From Candidatus Pandoraea novymonadis (lineage in GTDB: Bacteria; Pseudomonadota; Gammaproteobacteria; Burkholderiales; Burkholderiaceae), in assembly GCF_003004665.1 (NCBI RefSeq), contig NZ_MUHY01000001.1, forward strand, positions 1 to 64,000: a DNA stretch of 64,000 bases. Direction: 5' to 3'. The notes under the pieces were generated by a model that worked only from the letters and a program-made list of their open reading frames with translations, had not been told where the DNA came from and searched no databases. Numbering within the stretch: the first letter of the stretch is position 1; each line of letters starts with the position of its first letter. Positions 31,058-41,422 of the stretch are shown here, in pieces. The translations under genes were made by a program, and so were the position numbers.

Positions 31058-31130
31058 CGCGTCAATTTCAGATAACACTGCATAGGCCGCATAACCGCAT
31101 AAGGCGGAGAAATTCAAGGAATTTAAGAAC

Positions 31131-31403
31131 ATGGCAAATACCGTTCAAGCACGTAAGCGCGCTCGTCAAACTGTCAGGATAAACGCACATAATTCGGCAT
31201 TACGCTCGCGTTTGCGTACAGCTATTAAGGCTGTGCGTAAAGCTATAGCAGCTGGTGATCAAGCTGCGGCTAGACAGATCTTGCGTGTGTCAACTAAGAC
31301 GATTGACATTATTGCTGATAAGAAGATTGTGCATAAGAATACCGCAGCACGTCAAAAGAGCCGTCTATCCTCCGCGGTCAAAAGAATGACTGTTGTTGTA
31401 TAA
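31131..31403 (+). CDS. rpsT: 30S ribosomal protein S20
   Basis: S20 binds the 5' and 3' minor domains of 16S rRNA early in 30S assembly. The 90-aa, highly basic protein shows the family pattern: [31 protein letters not shown], and the C-terminal [17 protein letters not shown]. It is a single-gene unit with its own promoter (30971-31000), a long structured leader, and a palindromic terminator right after the stop. The ribosome-binding site (AAGGAA) lies rather far, about 12 bases, from the ATG. Confidence 0.96.
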   Translation: MANTVQARKRARQTVRINAHNSALRSRLRTAIKAVRKAIAAGDQAAARQILRVSTKTIDIIADKKIVHKNTAARQKSRLSSAVKRMTVVV

Positions 31404-31415
31404 GTACCTCGACCT

Positions 31416-31465
31416 AGTAAGAGAAAGAAAAAACCCGCAATTGCGGGTTTTTTCTTTCTCTTACT
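31416..31465. terminator. Perfect 50-bp palindrome acting as bidirectional terminator
   Basis: The 25 bases 31416-31440 are repeated exactly in inverted orientation at 31441-31465 with no spacer. The core is AAACCCGCAATTGCGGGTTT, flanked by purine-only A/G on the left and pyrimidine-only C/T on the right. It gives a GC-rich hairpin tip followed by a T-rich tract in either direction. It lies 12 bases after the rpsT stop and most likely ends rpsT transcription. Confidence 0.85.
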
Positions 31466-31684
31466 TATCTGTTACGGGGTGGGTTGATAGTTCAAGAAGT
31501 TTTGATAGGGACGAGGGCGACCGAATGAACGCGGAATTCTCTTAAATTGATTTTTGAACTCACTGCTCCTGGAACGCAGGCTTCAATGAAAGTTATCTTC
31601 CTTGATTCGTCTATCTAAAAATAGAGAAATTTACTAGAAATTCTTTTGCTAGATCCAAGATTTTCAATAATGTAACCGAAAGAT

Positions 31685-33235
31685 ATGAATTTACTCAAAG
31701 CTTTCGCTATGGTCAGCGGGTTTACGATGCTATCACGCATCACTGGTTTATTTCGTGAAATTTTGATTGCCCGAATGTTTGGGGCCGGTCCGATGACAGA
31801 TGCTTACAATGTTGCCTTCCGTATCCCTAATTTGTTGCGTCGTTTATCTGCGGAAGGTGCTTTTTCACAGGCTTTTTTACCGATTTTGGCTGAGTATAAG
31901 ACACAGCAAGGCCAGAATGAAACCAAGCGTTTTATTGATGCGGTTGCTACAATTCTTTTCTGGATTCTATTGCTTTTGACTTTCACTGGTGTTCTAGGCG
32001 CTACTGGTGTGGTTTATGTGGTGGCTACAGGTTTATCACGCGAAGAAGGGATTTTTGATGCTGCTATTTTCATGACACGTGTGATGTTTTCATACATTGT
32101 ATTAATTTCCTTAACAACATTGGGAGCTGGTGTCTTAAATGCTTGGCGTCAGTTTTCCTTGCCTGCTTTTGCACCAGTACTTTTGAATGTGAGTTCAATC
32201 TTTGCATCTTTGTGGGTGGCACCGCATCTAGAGACACCAGTTTACGCTTTGGCCTATGGTGTGATAGCAGGAGGTATCTTACAGCTATCGATTCAGCTGC
32301 CCGCACTCTCTAATATCGGAATGATCCCGCGTATTTCATTTGATATTCGTGCAGCTTGGAGTCATCAAGGGGTGAAGCGTGTGATGTCACAGATGCTTCC
32401 AGCAACCCTTGCTGTGTCTATTGCGCAGGTTAGTTTGATGATTAACACTAATATTGCCTCGCGTTTGACGCAGGGCAGTGTGTCGTGGCTTGCGTATGCA
32501 GATCGCTTAATGGAGTTTCCAACGGCATTGTTAGGCGTAGCATTAGGTACAATTCTTCTGCCGAATCTTTCCACTGCCCATGCGGATGGTGATCCCAATA
32601 CCTATTCGTCACTATTAGATTGGGGGTTGCGACTAACTTTTTTATTGGCTACTCCCAGTGCTGTTAGTTTATTCATTTATGCTGAACCGTTGACTGCGAC
32701 GATTTATCAGTATGGTCATTTTGATGCCCATGACGTATTGATGACTGCACATGCGCTTACGGCTTATGGCATTGGGCTTGTTGGATTAATTCTAATTAAG
32801 ATTCTTGCATCTGCTTTCTACGCCAAGCGAGATATTAAGACTCCGGTCAAAATTGCGGTGTTGGTGTTAATCGCGACACAATTGGCTAATCTATTATTTG
32901 TACGTTGGTTTGCGCATGCGGGATTGACCCTTTCTATTGGCGTTGGTGCTTGCATGAATGCAGCTTTACTATTTGTTGGACTTTATCGGAGAGGTATTTA
33001 CCGTCCTGCTTCTGGTTGGCGGCTTTTTTTTGCACAATTGTTGGCTGCTTGTCTTTTGCTATCGGGGATGTTGCTATGGTTTGCACAAAGTTTTGATTGG
33101 ATCGCTTTGGGTCAGCACCCATTTATGCGTGTTGCATTGTTAAGTGGGAGTCTTTTGCTATGCGGTGTCATATATTTTTTGGCACTGTTTGTTATGGGCT
33201 TTAATTTTTCATTTTTTCGGAGGGATGTAGCTTGA
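31685..33235 (+). CDS. murJ: Lipid II flippase MurJ
   Basis: MurJ moves lipid II across the inner membrane for peptidoglycan synthesis. The 516-aa protein has the family start LLKAFAMVSGFTMLSRITGLFREILIA with the conserved Arg residues of the central cavity. It continues with GAGPMTDAYNVAFRIPNLLRRLSAEGAFSQAF, and about 14 hydrophobic helices follow through to the C-terminus. It is intact. rpsT lies upstream on the same strand, as in other betaproteobacteria, but a strong terminator separates them. A functional cell wall is thus likely still made. Confidence 0.95.
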   Translation: MNLLKAFAMVSGFTMLSRITGLFREILIARMFGAGPMTDAYNVAFRIPNLLRRLSAEGAFSQAFLPILAEYKTQQGQNETKRFIDAVATILFWILLLLTFTGVLGATGVVYVVATGLSREEGIFDAAIFMTRVMFSYIVLISLTTLGAGVLNAWRQFSLPAFAPVLLNVSSIFASLWVAPHLETPVYALAYGVIAGGILQLSIQLPALSNIGMIPRISFDIRAAWSHQGVKRVMSQMLPATLAVSIAQVSLMINTNIASRLTQGSVSWLAYADRLMEFPTALLGVALGTILLPNLSTAHADGDPNTYSSLLDWGLRLTFLLATPSAVSLFIYAEPLTATIYQYGHFDAHDVLMTAHALTAYGIGLVGLILIKILASAFYAKRDIKTPVKIAVLVLIATQLANLLFVRWFAHAGLTLSIGVGACMNAALLFVGLYRRGIYRPASGWRLFFAQLLAACLLLSGMLLWFAQSFDWIALGQHPFMRVALLSGSLLLCGVIYFLALFVMGFNFSFFRRDVA

Positions 33236-33271
33236 TTTGCTTCGATTGATTAAATATTGATACAGATTTTT

Positions 33272-33310
33272 TTGATGTGAAAATCAAGTTGATTTTCACA
33301 TCAATTTTTT
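33272..33310 (+). terminator. Intrinsic terminator after murJ
   Basis: A 16-bp arm TTGATGTGAAAATCAA (33272-33287) is repeated exactly inverted at 33289-33304, and the 3' arm runs into six T's. It lies 37 bases after the murJ stop. Confidence 0.85.
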
Positions 33311-33688
33311 CGAATTTTTGAGGTCGCCAATGGATGTTATGAGCATTGTAAAAATCATAATTTTCTGCCATTTCTTTTCCTCTGTTAGGTAGGATGAAAG
33401 CTACTTACACATAGTATTTTTTCGACTCCGCACCATCTTCATATCCTAGAACTGCTATTGCAGAAGAGATTGATCAGTATGGCAGATTGCGGTTTTGAGA
33501 GATTTTTTCTTCCCCAAATTTTTATTGCGATCATGTGATGTTGTTTGTACTACTCGGTGAGTATGAACTAAATAAAAGAAGGTTGCTCATAGTTACTAGC
33601 GGGACATCTAGGAAAAGAAAAACATCGTACGCATTTGCTATCTTCTAGAGTAGTCTTTCATGAGATTGCTATAGTACTAATAGCGGCG

Positions 33689-33715
33689 CTCGCAGAACAA
33701 CATTCGTTCTGCGAG
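33689..33715. repeat. Inverted repeat, 10-bp stem
   Basis: CTCGCAGAAC (33689-33698) and GTTCTGCGAG (33706-33715) pair perfectly around a seven-base loop. No T tract of note follows on either side. It is more GC-rich than the surrounding spacer. Confidence 0.6.
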
Positions 33716-33814
33716 GTTTGCATGCACGACCTTCCGGTTGGTTAACTTGGCTTCGATGTAATAAATTTGTCACTAAAAAAGTGTTGCATGCGTTTGCCTT
33801 ATTGATAAAATTCC

Positions 33815-33854
33815 TACTTTCATCAGAAAATAGTTTTATTTTCTGATGAAAGTA
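33815..33854. repeat. Inverted repeat, 18-bp stem
   Basis: TACTTTCATCAGAAAATA (33815-33832) is repeated exactly inverted at 33837-33854 around GTTT. It lies about 140 bases beyond the adk stop codon and could serve as a distant adk terminator or be a relic of a lost gene's terminator. Confidence 0.6.
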
Positions 33855-33990
33855 TCTACTTCTATATTTAATTCAGGTGTTTCATGTTTCCAACATCTGA
33901 TTATCCTAAATTTTTAGAGGCGTCTATTTGCCTGTTCATTTTTCCTGGTGGGCAGCGGATTTTGTATAAGATGGATGAGAGATGATTGAG

Positions 33991-34967
<977 letters not shown>

Positions 34968-35774
34968 TTACGCTTCTAGCAATGCCTGCACACGAACTAA
35001 ATCATCTGGTGTATCAACACTAGTGGGCGGTGCATTCTCTGTGAGGAGAACGGCAATCCGCTCTCCATGCCATATGGGACGGAGCTGTTCGAGGGATTCA
35101 GCAATTTCGATGGGTGCTTTGGATAGATTTCGATAGCGTCGTAAAAATGATACTCGGTAGGCGTAGAGGCCGATGTGTCGATATACTGGTAGGCTAGGTA
35201 GAGACAAGTAAGAGATTTGCGAAAAAGCGGTTTGCCAAGCATCACGTTCCCATGGAATTGGGGCACGTGAGAAATATAAAGCGCGATTATGTGCATCTAG
35301 TACGACTTTGACAACGTTTGGGTTGAAAATATCGCTGGTTTTATCAATGGAATGTGCTGCTGTGGCTAAGGCACAGTCGGAATAGGTTGCGAGATGTGCA
35401 GCAACATCGTGTATGAGCGATGGATTAATTAGTGGCTCGTCGCCTTGTACGTTAACAACGATGGTTTCATCAGACCAATTGAATTGTTCCACGATTTCGG
35501 CGACCCGGTCTGTTCCATTTGTATGATTGACGCTTGTTAAGCGTACCTCAAACCCATAAGGAGCGACTGCGTCAATTATACTTTGTGCGTCTGTGGCGAT
35601 TACTACCCGTTGTGCGCCTGATTCGCATACCCTTTGAGCGGTGTGTACTACCATAGGTTTTCCTGCTAGTTTAGCAAGTGGTTTATTTGGTAGACGTGTC
35701 GAAGCAAGTCGTGCGGGAATGACCGCGACAAAATTTGTTTTAGATCTGTTGGGAAGACGTGGTGGTGTATTCAC
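34968..35774 (-). CDS. kdsB: 3-deoxy-manno-octulosonate cytidylyltransferase (CMP-KDO synthetase)
   Basis: KdsB activates KDO with CTP for attachment to lipid A. The 268-aa protein has the nucleotide-binding start [18 protein letters not shown], then [38 protein letters not shown], and RHIGLYAYR. The start is best placed at GTG (35772-35774), whose last two bases and the next one form the TGA stop of the upstream Trm112-like gene. This four-base overlap suggests coupled translation. A TTG six bases upstream would be the alternative. With lpxK upstream it forms a lipid A/KDO gene group, so the outer membrane probably still carries LPS-type lipid. Confidence 0.95.
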   Translation of the reverse strand: MNTPPRLPNRSKTNFVAVIPARLASTRLPNKPLAKLAGKPMVVHTAQRVCESGAQRVVIATDAQSIIDAVAPYGFEVRLTSVNHTNGTDRVAEIVEQFNWSDETIVVNVQGDEPLINPSLIHDVAAHLATYSDCALATAAHSIDKTSDIFNPNVVKVVLDAHNRALYFSRAPIPWERDAWQTAFSQISYLSLPSLPVYRHIGLYAYRVSFLRRYRNLSKAPIEIAESLEQLRPIWHGERIAVLLTENAPPTSVDTPDDLVRVQALLEA

Positions 35775-35977
35775 TTGCAAGAATTATTGGCTAATGATAA
35801 ATCAACTATACCTTCTTCCAATTGACGTGCTTCATCGACAAGCATAACTGGAATACGATCACGAATTGGATAGGCGAGTTTGTCGACGTTGCAGATCAGT
35901 TCCTGTGATTTCTTATCATATAACAAGGATCCTTTGCATAACGGGCAAACGAGAATTTCAAACAGTCGAGTGTCCAC
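35771..35977 (-). CDS. Trm112 family small zinc-binding protein (YcaR-like)
   Basis: The 68-aa protein fits the Trm112/UPF0434 family. It has the motif [13 protein letters not shown] near the start with a CPxC pair, the [19 protein letters not shown] core, and a short acidic tail. The family is small and often Zn-binding, and in other systems stabilises methyltransferases. Its bacterial role is unclear. The start is GTG at 35977, inside the end of lpxK (20-base overlap), with GGAGAAA upstream. The stop overlaps kdsB. The order lpxK-Trm112-kdsB is conserved in proteobacteria. Confidence 0.92.
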   Translation of the reverse strand: MDTRLFEILVCPLCKGSLLYDKKSQELICNVDKLAYPIRDRIPVMLVDEARQLEEGIVDLSLANNSCK

Positions 35978-37013
35978 TCAATTTCTCCAGAACTAGGGAT
36001 ACCAGGCGTGTATCGAGTACTGCAAAAGCAGACACTGCCCACAATCTTGGATCCGACCAAGACAAACATTTTACTGCATCCTTTTCGGTGATTAATATGG
36101 TATTTGCCGTGACTGTTTTAAAGGGATTGTATGCAAAATCGAAATGATCGGCCAATGCCATCGTTTGGAGTGTGAGGCCAGCATTCCGTAGTGAGAAGAA
36201 AAAGCGCTCTGGAGCACCGATGCCAGCTGCGGCGAGGACTTCATTGTTTGTAAAATAAGAGAGGGGTCTGCGTAGTGTGGGTTGACTCACGCACCAGGCT
36301 TCACCGAGAGAAATGTTCAGTCGCCATGTGTTTGGCCATGGAGGTAAAGGAGTGTCGTAGGGATCGTTAACGAGATTGGCATCTCGCGGTCTAGACAATG
36401 GTTCACGTAATGGTCCAGCAGGGAGATGAAAACCATTACCAGCCAATCGGTGGTCAAAGACGGCGATTTCTATATCACGTGCAAGTTTGTAGTGCTGTAA
36501 GCCATCATCGCAAATGATTACATTACATTCGGGATGTTCTGCTAATAGGCTTTTACCTCCCTCGACTCGTGATGGCCAGACCACGATAGGAGCTCCAGTA
36601 CGATGATAGATCAGCAATGGTTCGTCACCGACATCGGTTGCCACATCGTTCTCTTTGACGCTCCGTGGTTCTGTTAATCTGGCGCCATAACCACGTGATA
36701 GTACTCCTGGGGTAAAACCTGCATTGCGTAGTACTTCAATCAAGGCAATCACAACAGGTGTTTTCCCAGTACCACCAACGGTTAGGTTTCCGACTACTAC
36801 TGTTGGAACTGACAATCGTTTGGATCGATAACATCCGAGACGAAAGCACAGTCGCCGCATTGAGGAGATGGTGAAAAAGATCCATGATAACGGCAAAAGT
36901 AGCCAAGTTATCCAACTATGTCGTTGCCACTGTGCGGTCATTTTATGCACGATTGAGCTCGATAGACGAGGTACGATGGCTTTTCCGCGACTCTGATGGT
37001 ATTTATTCATCAT
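35958..37013 (-). CDS. lpxK: Tetraacyldisaccharide 4'-kinase
   Basis: LpxK phosphorylates the 4' position of the lipid A disaccharide at the inner membrane. The 351-aa protein has an N-terminal membrane-associating helix ([16 protein letters not shown], about 34-49). It also has the P-loop [13 protein letters not shown], the [16 protein letters not shown] segment, and [18 protein letters not shown]. The start is uncertain: ATGs occur at 37013, 37010 and 36941. Homologues have about 20 residues before the hydrophobic helix, which favours the upstream pair. In relatives exbB and exbD lie upstream, but here xseA is divergent instead. Confidence 0.94.
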   Translation of the reverse strand: MMNKYHQSRGKAIVPRLSSSIVHKMTAQWQRHSWITWLLLPLSWIFFTISSMRRLCFRLGCYRSKRLSVPTVVVGNLTVGGTGKTPVVIALIEVLRNAGFTPGVLSRGYGARLTEPRSVKENDVATDVGDEPLLIYHRTGAPIVVWPSRVEGGKSLLAEHPECNVIICDDGLQHYKLARDIEIAVFDHRLAGNGFHLPAGPLREPLSRPRDANLVNDPYDTPLPPWPNTWRLNISLGEAWCVSQPTLRRPLSYFTNNEVLAAAGIGAPERFFFSLRNAGLTLQTMALADHFDFAYNPFKTVTANTILITEKDAVKCLSWSDPRLWAVSAFAVLDTRLVSLVLEKLSGHSTV

Positions 37014-37191
37014 TATTTGGCTTCATGCATGTGAGGGATACGTGATGAAGCAATGCCATTTGCAAACGCTTTATTTTTTCATGGTATTTTAATCTGAAAT
37101 CATAACTTATGAATTTCGATTTAGGTGATTCAAAAATGTACTTTTTAAAAAATAGATTGAAAGGATCATGTGTATTTCACAATGAATTTCT

Positions 37192-38565
37192 ATGAATTTT
37201 TCTTTAGATGATAGCCGTAGCACTGGAACTAGTGACCGAGTATTTACTGTTTCGGAATTGAACAAGACAATTGCTGATGTGCTAGAACGAAATTTCCCGC
37301 TGTCGTGGGTAAGTGGTGAAATTTCAAATGTTATACATGCAGCGAGTGGGCATTGGTATTTCTCGATCAAGGATGCTACAGCACAGATGTGTTGTGTTAT
37401 GTTCCGTAGCCGCGCGCAGTACGTGGATTATTCGCCGCGTGAGGGGGAGTTCGTTGAGGTGAGGGCTTTACTGTCGATGTATGTATCACGCGGTGCTGTT
37501 CAGCTCAATGTGCAGGCGATAAGACGTGCTGGTAGGGGTAATCTGTATGAAGCATTCTTGCGGCTCAAAGAGAAGCTTGCGGGTGCCGGGTTATTCGATG
37601 TTGAACGTAAGCGTCCATTACCCGGCTTTGTCCGGCGAGTTGGAGTCGTCAGTTCTTTACAAGCGGCTGCACTGCGTGATGTCTTGACGACGTTATCCCG
37701 TCGTGCACCGCATGTGCAGGTGTTTGTTTATCCCACTCCCGTACAAGGAGCTGATGCGGCTTTGAAGTTAGCAATGACCCTTGATAAGGTCAACGCTCGT
37801 AAAGAAGTTGATGTAATAATTTTGTGCCGGGGTGGTGGCTCAATCGAAGATTTATGGCCTTTTAATGAGGAAATTGTTGCGCAGGCCATTATACGTAGTG
37901 TATTGCCAGTTGTTTCGGGCATTGGACACGAAACAGATTTTACAATTGCTGATTTTGTTGCAGATGTTCGCGCGCCGACCCCGACGGCAGCAGCGGAGAT
38001 GGTCAGTTTGGTTCGTGACTCTTATTTGCATCTACTTGATCGTGATCGAAGATGTATATTGCGTGCGATCGAACGCAACTTGGAACAGCGAGCGCAGCAG
38101 CTAGATAATTTATCTCGTAGACTTGTTAACCCGCGTGAGCGATTATCTATTCACCGTAGTTCGCTTTTACATTTTGGCGATTGTATTCGTCATACCTTGA
38201 CACGCCGATTCGCAAAATGGTGTAGCGTATTCGATATTTTGCATCTTCGACTTTCACGAGTTACGCCAGACACTGTTCCATACCATATGGATCTCATGGG
38301 GCTCCTGCACCGTACTAAACGCAGTGTTTCGCACCGATTTGATCGTGACATGAAACACTTGAATGATTTGTCGGTACGGCTTGAGTTGCTGAATCCGCGC
38401 CGCACATTGCAGCGTGGTTATGCTGCTGTTCTGGATTCGAAAGGACACCCTGTACGTGACCCAAATCGTTTGACACGTAGACAGAAGGTGACTTTGCTAT
38501 TGGCGGATGGGGCGGCCGACATTGAGATTGCTGAGGTTCAGGTTAGGTGTGACGATATTTTTTGA
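37192..38565 (+). CDS. xseA: Exodeoxyribonuclease VII large subunit
   Basis: XseA is the catalytic subunit of the single-strand-specific exonuclease VII. The N-terminal OB fold is at about 15-115 (FTVSELNKTIADVLERNFP, VSGEISN, HWYFSIKDATAQ). The catalytic region has LPGFVRRVGVVSS, GADAALKLA, ILCRGGGSIEDLWPFNEE and GHETDFTIADFVADVRAPTPTAAAE. The 457-aa product is complete, with a long coiled region and RGYAAVLDSKG near the end. The partner gene xseB is not in this window. It is divergent from lpxK, and sodB follows on the same strand, an order also seen in Burkholderia. Confidence 0.94.
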   Translation: MNFSLDDSRSTGTSDRVFTVSELNKTIADVLERNFPLSWVSGEISNVIHAASGHWYFSIKDATAQMCCVMFRSRAQYVDYSPREGEFVEVRALLSMYVSRGAVQLNVQAIRRAGRGNLYEAFLRLKEKLAGAGLFDVERKRPLPGFVRRVGVVSSLQAAALRDVLTTLSRRAPHVQVFVYPTPVQGADAALKLAMTLDKVNARKEVDVIILCRGGGSIEDLWPFNEEIVAQAIIRSVLPVVSGIGHETDFTIADFVADVRAPTPTAAAEMVSLVRDSYLHLLDRDRRCILRAIERNLEQRAQQLDNLSRRLVNPRERLSIHRSSLLHFGDCIRHTLTRRFAKWCSVFDILHLRLSRVTPDTVPYHMDLMGLLHRTKRSVSHRFDRDMKHLNDLSVRLELLNPRRTLQRGYAAVLDSKGHPVRDPNRLTRRQKVTLLLADGAADIEIAEVQVRCDDIF

Positions 38566-38691
38566 AGAAGGAAGCACGTGTATGCTGATATCGTTAAATA
38601 TGTTCTCAACACGTGTTATTGACGGGCGATGATTGTGTTCTTCGAAATACGTTTTGTGTATGTATCTAGTGGATTCAAATGGTCATGTGAT

Positions 38692-38720
38692 TTGCGAGGT
38701 TTTGGCTAACAGTCTAGAAT
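38692..38720 (+). promoter_or_regulatory. Sigma-70 promoter of sodB
   Basis: TTGCGA (38692-38697) and TAGAAT (38715-38720) are 17 bases apart. The predicted start near 38727 leaves a 50-base leader before the sodB ATG. No clear Fur box was recognised. Confidence 0.55.
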
Positions 38721-38777
38721 CCACCCATTCCGAAGAATATAAGTCGGTTTTTTCCAAGAGCAAAAAGGACAAATGCT

Positions 38778-39356
38778 ATGGAACATATGCTTCCTCAACT
38801 GCCATATTCACTAGATGCACTTCAACCATACATCTCGCAAGAGACGCTTGAATTTCATTATGGTAAGCACCATCAAACTTATGTGACGAACCTAAATAAT
38901 CTTATTAAGGGTACGGAGTTCGAAAAAGCGAGTTTGGAGGAGGTCATTAAGAACTTGTCAGGGAGCATTTTTAACAATGCAGCCCAGGTTTGGAATCACA
39001 ACTTTTTTTGGCATAGTTTGTCGCCGAAGTTTGATCAAACTCCAACGGGTGCTTTGGCTGATGAGATCAACGCAAGGTGGGGATCGTTCGACTCCTTTAA
39101 GGATGCTTTTTCAAAGTCAGCTTTGGGGAACTTCGGCTCAGGTTGGACGTGGTTGGTCAAGAAGATGGACGGTTCAGTTGATATTCTCAATACTAGCAAT
39201 GCTGACACACCATTGACGGGTTTAGATAGACCACTCTTGACGATTGATGTATGGGAGCATGCATACTACATTGATTACCGTAATGTTCGGGCAAAGTTTG
39301 TCGAATCTTTCTGGAAGCTAGCTAATTGGGAATTTGCTGAGAAGAATTTTTCTTAA
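38778..39356 (+). CDS. sodB: Superoxide dismutase [Fe]
   Basis: The enzyme disproportionates superoxide to O2 and H2O2 in the cytosol. The 192-aa protein is full length. Metal ligands are His27 (LEFHYGKHH), His74 (QVWNHNFFW), and the Asp and His of [13 protein letters not shown]. The residues around Gln70 and the overall length fit the iron-type family of Burkholderia. It follows xseA with its own likely promoter. It is preceded by the sequence AAAAAGGACAAATGCT, which gives a ribosome-binding site AAGGA. Confidence 0.96.
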   Translation: MEHMLPQLPYSLDALQPYISQETLEFHYGKHHQTYVTNLNNLIKGTEFEKASLEEVIKNLSGSIFNNAAQVWNHNFFWHSLSPKFDQTPTGALADEINARWGSFDSFKDAFSKSALGNFGSGWTWLVKKMDGSVDILNTSNADTPLTGLDRPLLTIDVWEHAYYIDYRNVRAKFVESFWKLANWEFAEKNFS

Positions 39357-39942
39357 TATTTTTTTCTATGGAAAGTTTCCATGATTGCTTTGTGACGGTC
39401 TTTCGGGTAATTTTTGTTCCAGCATTGCAACTTACAATGGCACTACTTACTTTTAATTTAACAGAAAAAATCAAGCTACAAAACCCAGCATAGGAAGTGA
39501 AACTGCCAAAAAAGTCACTTTACCATTTAACGGCTCTAGCAGTTGTTAGTCTTTGCGGTAATCTTGAATGATGTATGAAAATTCTTACACCAGTAGATCC
39601 CTTACTAGGGGGAACCAGGAAATTTGACCTTTAGAAAATAGTAATGCGTGTACTGCCACTGAGTAGGAGACGATGATTCCTACACTTTCTTCGTTGTCCT
39701 ACTTACGTGGGTTCCCTTGCGACAGAGGGTATTCGCCGGGCATGAGTGTGATGAGGGCACACGTTGATCGATTCTCTATATTTGTTCGCACCTAATTAGA
39801 TAGAAGATTGTTATCTCATTGAGCATTTCAATGCTATTCCAGTCCTCATTTATCGGTTCGTTTTGATCCTTGGCACAGGCTGTGGGGGCAAATGGTATTG
39901 CAGGACTAGAGGCTGTCATTTTGATTTATTCTCCTCTTTCTT
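39357..39942. other. Convergent spacer between sodB and the DUF192 gene (586 bp)
   Basis: No gene is visible. ATGGAAA-G-TTTCCAT (39368-39382) forms a small palindrome just after sodB and is preceded by T's, but it is a poor terminator. The remainder shows no repeat or RNA that I can support. Confidence 0.5.
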
Positions 39943-40488
39943 TTAGGGGTACACATGAGTTTTTGATGCATGTGTTTTTATCGCATGAGCGGGTAAGCCT
40001 GTAATTTTTTTGCCTGGGTGGATACCTTTATTCCTGAACCAGCCCTGGTTCATTTCGAGGGCATAAAGGATTGGTTTATGGGGGCAGTGAGTGTTTTGCG
40101 TTTTGGGGATCATTTCCTCGATGTTGAGGATGGTGCCATCATCATCAAGAAATCCGATAGATAGTGGCAGCATGGTATTCTTCATCCAGAAACAGTGATA
40201 ATTACGTTTTTCGAAAATAAAGAGCATACCTTGATTCTCTGGTAGGATGGTCCGATGCATCAGACCTTGTTCACGAGCGCTCTTATTTGCAGCCACTTCT
40301 GTTCTAATGAGAAAAAAATCAGCAGACAACTGAATGACGGGGAGAGCGCTGTATATATTCGTTTCTCCTGCTGCGTGCAGCGGTAGAATGGCGAGCAGTA
40401 TGCTGAAAATCGCAAACGCTGAGTCATTTACGATGAGCAATGTGCTGAAATGGCGAGACATGTGGCTTATTAACAAATCTAGATGCAA
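39943..40488 (-). CDS. DUF192 domain-containing exported protein
   Basis: The 181-aa protein has a hydrophobic N-terminal segment (FAIFSILLAILPLHAAG, about 25-41) that is a likely signal peptide with cleavage after HAA. It is followed by the DUF192 domain: SAREQGLMHRTIL, GMLFIFEKRNYHCFWMKNTMLPLSIGFLDDDG, and a closing YALEMNQGWFRNKGI. The function of this widespread family is not established. Two ATGs (40488 and 40461) are possible starts. The C-terminal tail after GLPAHA is longer than usual. It stands alone downstream of dut. Confidence 0.85.
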   Translation of the reverse strand: MHLDLLISHMSRHFSTLLIVNDSAFAIFSILLAILPLHAAGETNIYSALPVIQLSADFFLIRTEVAANKSAREQGLMHRTILPENQGMLFIFEKRNYHCFWMKNTMLPLSIGFLDDDGTILNIEEMIPKTQNTHCPHKPILYALEMNQGWFRNKGIHPGKKITGLPAHAIKTHASKTHVYP

Positions 40489-40735
40489 AAAATGGATGAA
40501 ATCATTCTAGTCGATGTAGAGTAAAACAGTAGGTCACGAGTGTGATTTACTGCCTTATTGCGCGAACCTCGACATTTCGACATTATTGACTCGGTTTGTG
40601 CCCCACTAGGAGACTCTTCTGATCCTGATGCGGAAAAAAGTGTAACAAAATATGATTTCATGATCACCGCGACTGCTAAAGTGTGTTGATGCTGCTATAT
40701 TTGAATTCTTAAGCAGACTTTTCTTTAAGTATTTA

Positions 40736-41179
40736 TTATTTTCCGGTGCTGCCGAAACCCTTTGTGCCGCGTTTACTGTTAGGGAATTCATTAACAATAT
40801 TGAGTTGAGCCTGGATGACTGGAACAATCACAAGTTGAGCAAGGCGTTCGAAGGGGTTGAGTATGAAGGATTTTTGGCTGCGATTCCATGCCGAAATCAT
40901 TAATTCACCTTGATAGTCAGAATCTATTAATCCAATCAAATTACCCAACACAATACCGTGATTGTGCCCTAGGCCAGACCGCGGCAGGATCAGTCCAGCA
41001 TACTCTGGATTTGAGAGATGTATCGCTAAGCCAGTTGGTACTAATATGGTTTGACCATCTTTAATAGTGAGTGGTGTATCAATGCAAGCATGTAGATCAA
41101 GACCTGCGCTACCGAGCGTGGCATATTTTGGCAATTGCTCACGTAGGCGAGCATCTAGAATCTTAACGTCAAGTTTCAT
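40736..41179 (-). CDS. dut: Deoxyuridine 5'-triphosphate nucleotidohydrolase (dUTPase)
   Basis: Dut splits dUTP to dUMP, keeping uracil out of DNA and supplying dTMP synthesis. The 147-aa protein has the five trimeric dUTPase motifs: [37 protein letters not shown] and the Phe-containing C-terminal arm [10 protein letters not shown]. It is complete. It lies downstream of coaBC as in Burkholderia, separated by 243 bases that contain a long inverted repeat. Confidence 0.97.
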   Translation of the reverse strand: MKLDVKILDARLREQLPKYATLGSAGLDLHACIDTPLTIKDGQTILVPTGLAIHLSNPEYAGLILPRSGLGHNHGIVLGNLIGLIDSDYQGELMISAWNRSQKSFILNPFERLAQLVIVPVIQAQLNIVNEFPNSKRGTKGFGSTGK

Positions 41180-41327
41180 AGCAAAGGTTTATGTAGTATG
41201 GTTTTTACGTAATAAAAAAAGTGCCCGAGTAGACTGTGTTGTTTGATATCCATTAGACTAGGTGGAGCAAGTGTATAAGCGCATTCATACTCGGCTCACG
41301 AATCAATGGTCTGGGATATCTAAGATC

Positions 41328-41375
41328 CATTAAACGTTCAATATTTCAAGGGCTCTAGACGTTGAACGTTTAATG
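41328..41375. repeat. 14-bp inverted repeat between coaBC and dut
   Basis: CATTAAACGTTCAA (41328-41341) is repeated exactly inverted at 41362-41375 with a 20-base spacer. It lies about 50 bases beyond the coaBC stop and 150-200 bases before dut. It may be a coaBC terminator stem without a clear T tract, or an operator. Confidence 0.55.
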
Positions 41376-41422
41376 AGCATGATATTCTCTTGAATGTTGC
41401 CATATCACATAATACTTCGATG

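Larger units (their letters stand above)
33236..33990. other. Convergent spacer between murJ and adk with three hairpins (755 bp)
   Basis: No gene is visible. The spacer contains three strong inverted repeats, at 33272-33304, 33689-33715 and 33815-33854, listed separately. The first is the murJ terminator. The others have no assigned gene. Confidence 0.6.
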
